Of a stretch of DNA of 64,000 nt, positions 58,786-64,000 are shown in pieces. Both the position numbers and the translations under genes were made by a program. The DNA is from Cynocephalus volans (taxonomy: Eukaryota > Chordata > Mammalia > Dermoptera > Cynocephalidae), in NCBI RefSeq assembly GCF_027409185.1, contig NC_084463.1, positions 70,479,852-70,543,851 on the forward strand, given 5' to 3'. The first letter of the stretch is position 1. Each line of letters starts with the position of its first letter. Below the pieces are notes generated by a model, which worked only from the letters and a program-made list of their open reading frames with translations, was not told the DNA's origin and ran no database searches.

Positions 58786-60018
58786 AGAGGAGATCATCAA
58801 GATGCAGAATAGATGGCCCCCACCATCACACTCCCCAACAATCAACCAATTTACATCTATTAAAAAACAAAAACTGCCAACACGGTATCTCAAGAACTTG
58901 GGGGAAGAGCAGGAGAGATCCACAGAGTTTATGAATGCAAGAGAAGCTGCAGCAAGAGGAAGAAAAAACTGCTCTGAGTGTGTCAAGCCCTGGCCTCTTC
59001 AGGGCCAGCCCTGGGAGAAACAAGAAGAAGCTACAGCACAGGGAGCAGGAGCCAGCAAAACTGCAACTGAGCCTTTTGCATTAAGTTGCCTGAAGTCTGC
59101 AGGAGAGAAGAGGTCCTCAGAGCACACCTTACCAGCCCCCAGGCCAGCAAGACCATGGACAGGGTTCCTGTGGACCCACACAGGAGCCAGGTGACACAAC
59201 CAACCAAAGAAAAGAACCACCCAGAGGCTGGTGAGTCATCACAAGGGATCTACACATGGCCCACACCATGGGAATCATTTGGAGTGTAGCAGGGAGGCTG
59301 GCCTGCCAGGAGGATATTGGGGTGTAGAGTGGGCAGATAAACTTCCTTCCTACAGGCATGGGTCCACTCAGTGCAGATTGGTCATGGAGATAGAGATTTA
59401 GGGGCACAATTTGCTGGAAAGACTCAGCCCCAGGCCAGAATTACCACACATCCCAGGTGTATATGACCTCACAAAACCCGGATGTGAATAGAAGGCCAAC
59501 AGTTAAAATCCAGTCTGCACAAAAAGTCTTCTCCAGAGAATCAGCAGCAAAGCAGCAATTTAACATAACCATACAGCTTAAGTGCTGCTCCCCACAGGAA
59601 GTTCTCCCAATTTTAGTATTAACCAAAACCACAGACCACAGACAGAGCTCTGAAGTTAAGCAGAAAAGGTCTAGCACTACCAAAGAACATATATAAAACC
59701 TAGAAGAGACAGCAGTCTCCTCAAATACCCAGGCATCAATGTAAACACAAAGACTGAGAAAGAACAGAGTACTATGACACCAACAAAGGAAACAAACAAG
59801 GTACCAGCAACGGACCAAGAGAAACAGCAGATTTATGAAATGTCTGATAGTGAATTTCAAACAAACCTCTTAAAGATGTTCTAGGAAGTCACAAGAAAAT
59901 GCAGATAGAGGATAAAATGATATCTGGAAAACAATCTGGGAGCAGAATGAGAAACTTGACAAAGGAATTTAATTAATTAAAAATATAGAAATTCTAGAAA
60001 TAAAGAATACATTATTTG
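58786..60018 (+). repeat. L1 5' end and start of ORF1, upstream part
   Basis: It begins 'gaggagatcatcaagatgcag', the start of old L1 5' UTRs ('ggatcatcaagatggcggaa'), and runs for 1.2 kb into ORF1-like sequence. Around 59775-59880 the translation gives TPTKETNKVPATDQEKQ and IYEMSDSEFQTNLLKM, the N-terminal ORF1 signature seen in L1M/HAL1 proteins, followed by stops. The UBTF retrocopy interrupts it, and L1 resumes at 63077. Confidence 0.78.
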
Positions 60019-62484
60019 GGCTAGCTTTCAGTCTGCCTTTGCCAGCTCCAGCTCCAAACACACCCACCCCCAGACCTCCTGGTGTCTCCACAGAGTGAAG
60101 TGGTTCTGACCCCAGGTTGCCTGGCCAGCATAACCGAGGAGGTGGCTGGATGGCTGGAGGATGAACAGAGAAGCCGGCTGCCCCACAGACCTGGAAATGA
60201 CTGCCCCCAAAGGCCAAGACCTCTGATCCCTTGAAGACATGCTAACCTTGCTGTAATGCATGAAGAACAACCTTCCATCCAATGAAAGCTCCAAGTTCAA
60301 AACCACCAAGTCACCTATGGACTGGTAAAAAGTAGCATTTAAAGACTTCTGGAGACACATGCAAGCTAAAATGGGTGGCAATTTCTAACAAGGTAAAGAA
60401 ATTCTGTATATTGACAGAATGGATCCTCAATGTTCAGGAACATATTAAAAATCCTTACAAAGACAAAAAATGTAAGAAATACCCGTACTTCCCAAAGGAG
60501 CTGCTCACCCCGTATTTCTGCTTCTTCATGGAGAAGTGGGCCAAGTATGCAAAAATCCACCATGAGATGAGCAACCTGGACCTGACCATGATTCTGTTCA
60601 AAAAATACAAGGAGTTTCCAGAGAAGAAATCTATTCAGGACTTCCAGAGGGAGAAACATGTGTTTGAACGAAACCTGGTCCCATTCAGGGAGGATCACCC
60701 TGACCTAATTTAGAATGCCAAGAAGTCGAGCATACATGAGAAGCCAAAAATCCCCCAGCAGCTATGGTACACCCATAAGAAGAAGGTGCATCTCAAAGTA
60801 CGGCAGGATGCCACCACAAAGGAGGTGAAGGAGACCCTGGGGAAGCAGTGGTCTTGGCTCTTGGACAAAACGAGGCTGAAATGAATTCATCCCTGGAGCA
60901 GTGGAAGGTGTAAGAGGAGATTATTCATGACTATATGCAGAAGCACACAGAGCTGAACATCAGTGAGGAGGACATCACCAAGGCCACCCTCACCAAGGCT
61001 GAATGCCAGCTCAAGGACAAGTTTATGGGCAACCCACTGAGCCACCTCTGAACAGCTACTCACTGTACCACTCAGAGCTCATGGCCAACACGAAGGACAT
61101 GCCCAGCATGGAGCCCAGGGCTCTGTGCAGCCAGCAGTGCAAGCTGCTCTACCAGAAGGAAAAGGATGCCTGTCACAAGAAGTGCGACCAGAAAAAGAAA
61201 GATTATGAGGTGGAACTGCACTATTTTCTCTAGAGCCTGCCTGAGGAGGAACAGCAGCGGATCCTGAGGGAGGAGAAGATGCTGAACATCAACAAGAAGC
61301 AAGGTACCAGCCCGACCTCCAAGGAGCCCTCCCAGGAAGTGGGCAAGAGCAGCACAGAGAGGCCTATAAGCAGCCTGGGTCAGCCATGTTCATCTCTTCT
61401 GAGGAGAAGCAGCGGCAGCTGCAGGAGGAACGTCTGAGCTCTCTGACAGCCAGCTCACCCACCTACTGGCCCCCATGTGGAATGACTTGTCCGATAAGGA
61501 GGACAAGTACAAGTCCTGGGGGGCTGTACTGAAGGCACAGTTAGACAGGAAGCTTGTCAGGAAGGGAGTGTGAGGAGTGGGGCAAGCTGCCCAAGTTGCC
61601 CAAGAGAGCCGAGGAGACCTGGCAACAGAATGCCATCAGCAACTACCTGGCCCATTTCAGGAATGACTGGGTGAAGGTCTTGAAAGCCGTGGAAATGACT
61701 TGGAACAACATGGAGAAGAAGGAAAAAACTGATGTGGATTAAGAAGGCAGCCAAAGACCAAAAGTGATATGAGAGAAAGAGCTGAATGAGATGTTTGCAA
61801 GCGCCTCTGGCTGTTGCAAACTCTTCCAAGAAGATGAAGTCCCGGGAAGAACCCAAGAAGCCTCTCATGAATGGTTACCAGAAGCTCTCCCAGGAGCTGC
61901 TGTCCAACAGGGAGCTGAACCATCTGCTGCTGAAGGAGTGCGCAGTGGAGATTGGCAGCCACTAGCAGCACGTATCTGAGAACCAGAAGGAGCATTACAA
62001 AAAGCTGGCCAAGGAGCAAGAGAAGCAGTACAAGATGCACCTGGACCTCTTGGTCACTAGTCTGTTTCTTCAGGTCTGTGCAGCATATAAAGAGAACATC
62101 TCCAATAAACATAAGAGCATGACCAAGCAGTGAGTCCTGAACCCCAAGTCCAGCCTGACTACCCTGCAGTCCAAGCCAGAGTCAGAGGAAGATGATGAAG
62201 AAGACAAGGATGACAAGGACAAGAATAAAGAAGAAGATAATGATGATGAGAATGGGGACTCCTCTAGGGATATTGAGGACTCTTCTGAGTCCAGCAGTGA
62301 GGATGAGAGTAAGGACGGGGACGAGCATGAGGAGGAAGATGAGAATGAGGACGACAGTGGGGATGAAGACAGTCTGAGGGCAGCAGCTCTAGCTCTTCCT
62401 ATTCAGGGGACTCCTCAGACTCTGACTCCAACTGAGGTGCAGCCCTACCCCAGGGCAGCCAGGCAGAGCCCAGGAGCTCCCCTC

Positions 62485-62488
<4 letters not shown>

Positions 62489-62519
<31 letters not shown>
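62489..62519. repeat. (CT)n microsatellite in UBTF 3' UTR
   Basis: A CT run of about 31 bases lies just downstream of the retrocopied stop codon. Whether it expanded after insertion or was inherited from the parent 3' UTR cannot be told from this window. Confidence 0.93.
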
Positions 62520-62522
<3 letters not shown>

Positions 62523-62943
62523 ATATGTGAGGGGGTTGGGGTGGTTGAAGGAGCCCAGTCCAGGACTCTGCAGACTCCAAGACATAAGCACTGGAGGAGT
62601 CTTCCAGAGAGAGTAAACATCAGACTGAGCCAGTACTAGACAGGCTGTCCAACCCTAATCCTCTTTTGTACTTGCAGTTCTGGCATGTACAATGGACCAG
62701 GGAGTGGGGGTGGGGGGCCCCGAATAGCTGAGTGAGGCCCTCCACACTTGCGCACCCCAATGTGGGGTGGAAGCTTGGGGAGGACCCCTTTCTTCCCAGA
62801 TGGACTTGCTGTCTGGACACCTTCATTGGTACTGGAGGCAGGGAACATGTGGGGAATGGAGGGTGGGTACTTTGAGAAATAGTCCTGTCCTAATGGTCTT
62901 TTCCCCTGCCCCCTGCAGGAAGGAACTGCCTGGACCCACTCAT

Positions 62944-62963
62944 GGGGGGGGGGGGCAGAAATG

Positions 62964-62998
<35 letters not shown>

Positions 62999-63020
62999 CG
63001 CACGTGTGCACACGCATGTG
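62944..63020. repeat. G12 run followed by (TG)n(CG)n alternating tract
   Basis: Twelve Gs (62944-62955) are followed by TG repeats (62964-62990), CG repeats to about 63002 and mixed alternating purine-pyrimidine 'cacgtgtgcacacgcatgtg'. Such alternating tracts can adopt left-handed Z-DNA. It lies in the retrocopied 3' UTR, about 40 bases before the polyadenylation signal. Confidence 0.9.
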
Positions 63021-63055
63021 TATTTAAGCTCTGTCAACAAGACATTTCCTATTGA

Positions 63056-63061
63056 AATAAA
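63056..63061 (+). promoter_or_regulatory. Inherited polyadenylation signal AATAAA
   Basis: The signal of the parent UBTF mRNA, followed almost at once by a short A run and the target duplication. The poly(A) tail is therefore very short or eroded. Confidence 0.75.
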
Positions 63062-63076
63062 AAAATAGATTATTTG

Positions 63077-64000
63077 AACTGAATAATGTGATAGAAAGAT
63101 ACAGCAGCAGACATAATCAAACAGAAAAGAATAAGTGACCTTGAAGATGGAAAATACGAAAACATCAAATCAGAGAAACAAATATAAAAAAGACCAAGAA
63201 AAAATGAAATAAAAATACAGCAAATATGGGACACTCTCAAGAGAAATCACCTCTTCACAATTAGCGTACCCAAAAAAGAGGACAAAGGAAGAGACGTAGA
63301 AAGTATGTCAGAGAAAATAATGGCTGAAAATTTTCCAAGTATAGAGAAAGATGACAGCTCCAGGAAACTCAGAGGTTGCCAATCAAATTCAATCCAAGAA
63401 GCAACACCCCAAGGCACATCATAATCAAATTATCAAAAACCAAAGACAAAAAAAAAGAATACTGAAAGCAAAAAGAGAAAAAAACATGTACCATTCAATG
63501 GAGTTCCAATATGTCTCTTAGTGGCTTTCTCAGTAGGAATTCCATATGCCAGAAGAGAATGAAATAATATATCAGTGGTGCTGAAGGAAAAAGACTGTCA
63601 GCCAAGAATTCTCCATCCAGAAAAAACTGATCTTCAGATATGAAGGAGAAATAAAGTCTTTCCCAGACAAACATAAGCTAAGGGAATTCATCAGCAGTAG
63701 ACCTGTGTTACAAGAAATGCTAAAGAGAGTTCCTTAGTCTGAAAGATGATGATGCTAAAGAGCAGCAAGAAAACATTTGAAGGTACATAATTAATTATTA
63801 AACTCACAGACAACCTCAAAACACTTCGATGCTATAGGGTGGTGAATAAACTACTTACATCCTTAGTATGAAGACTAAAGGACAAACGTAACAAGAAACT
63901 AACATATACAACAACCATATAAAAATAGGCAATATTAAAATTCTAGCAAACCTTGAAACAACAAATTGTCAAAAAATAGGAGGGAATAATGTGGAAGCAT
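63077..64000 (+). repeat. L1 5' region/ORF1 continuation, runs off the window
   Basis: L1 text resumes after the pseudogene ('aactgaataatgtgatag') and includes 'ggctgaaaattttccaagtatag', 'caaggcacatcataatcaaattatc' (about 63412), 'cagatatgaaggagaaataaagtctttcccagac' and 'ttacaagaaatgctaaagagag'. It is the same L1 segment as 52000-52400 but less decayed. It continues past 64000, so ORF2 may lie outside. Confidence 0.8.

Larger units (their letters stand above)
60019..63068 (+). pseudogene. UBTF: Processed pseudogene (retrocopy) of UBTF
   Basis: UBF organises ribosomal DNA chromatin for RNA polymerase I through several HMG boxes and an acidic tail. The copy is intronless. A probable 5' UTR (60019-60160) is followed by the start ATG at 60161 (MNREAGCPTDLEMTAPKGQD). 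Box 1 lies in a frame at 60375-60713, box 2 about 60740-60960, box 3 at 61003-61233 ([17 protein letters not shown]), box 4 about 61350-61550, box 5 at 61554-61742 and box 6 about 61845-62115. The acidic tail is 62170-62400 and the normal stop is at 62433-62435. UBF is normally 764 residues. Stops occur at 60224 (Trp to TGA), 60254, 60326, 60711 and 61231, with several frameshifts. The 3' UTR ends at AATAAA (63056). Box 2 retains the segment skipped in isoform UBF2, so the parent was the UBF1 mRNA. Flanking repeats 'attatttg' (60011-60018, 63069-63076) mark L1-type insertion. Confidence 0.95.

Noticed and set aside
58802-59860. Several overlapping frames of 65-139 codons
   Set aside because: They fall in the L1 5' region; the frames are on both strands and match no protein apart from the short ORF1-like stretch on the plus strand.
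60375-61742. UBTF retrocopy as a functional single-exon gene like UBTFL1
   Set aside because: Stops at 60224, 60254, 60326, 60711 and 61231 and several frameshifts break the frame; the open stretches at 60375, 61003 and 61554 are remnants of separate HMG boxes.

Overview
This window looks like nuclear DNA of a placental mammal, and I see no intact protein-coding gene in it. It is AT-rich and packed with old retrotransposons: L1, L2, MIR, MaLR/ERVL LTRs, and Tigger, hAT and mariner-like DNA transposons. The best clue to the species is a set of tRNA-Ile-derived SINEs with poly(A) tails: a dimer at 22338-22526, a monomer at 52809-52910 and 3' fragments at 24021-24096 and 16310-16350. They match what I remember of the t-SINE/CYN family of colugos (Dermoptera), so Galeopterus or Cynocephalus is my best inference. 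Repeat names come from recognition by eye, not from a library search.

Layout. 1-2.6 kb: an L2 3' end, a MIR and sparse sequence. 2.6-10.2 kb: plus-strand L1 remnants repeatedly invaded by a TA-flanked Tigger3-like transposon (5086-6274), an MLT1 solo LTR with a target duplication (7068-7519) and an MST-type/MLT2-type LTR pair. 10.2-18.5 kb: mostly unassigned sequence with L1 3' ends, two MIR/L2 pieces and two or three LTR-like elements. 18.5-24.2 kb: a nested L1 block holding a 784-bp solo LTR (19513-20296, target duplication AACA), a minus-strand L1 with a t-SINE inside it, and a striking inverted repeat whose arms share 100 consecutive identical bases. 24.2-29.3 kb: mostly unassigned. 29.3-32.5 kb: an L1 3' end, a decayed hAT transposase, a MER2-like element and another L1 3' end. 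32.5-41 kb: largely unassigned, with a CT microsatellite, an L2 with recognisable reverse-transcriptase-region sequence, and MIR copies. 41-43.2 kb: a younger L1 3' end inserted with a 13-bp duplication into an older L1, then an MST-type LTR. 43.2-48.7 kb: mostly unassigned, with a MIR. 48.7-55.8 kb: an L1 composite containing a 0.55-kb direct duplication. 55.8-64 kb: an LTR-like end, a G-rich tract and an L1 with its 5' end, split by a processed pseudogene.

The only recognisable host-gene sequence is that pseudogene, a retrocopy of UBTF (the RNA polymerase I factor UBF) at 60019-63068 on the plus strand. It is intronless, runs from probable 5' UTR to 3' UTR, has several stops and frameshifts, and sits between short direct repeats. 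No pathway or operon-like system is present, and I found no evidence for a new functional system. The most unusual items are the inverted repeat at 21.7/23.8 kb, the nested UBTF retrocopy and the solo LTR with internal ~83-bp repeats. I cannot exclude that the window lies in an intron of a large gene.
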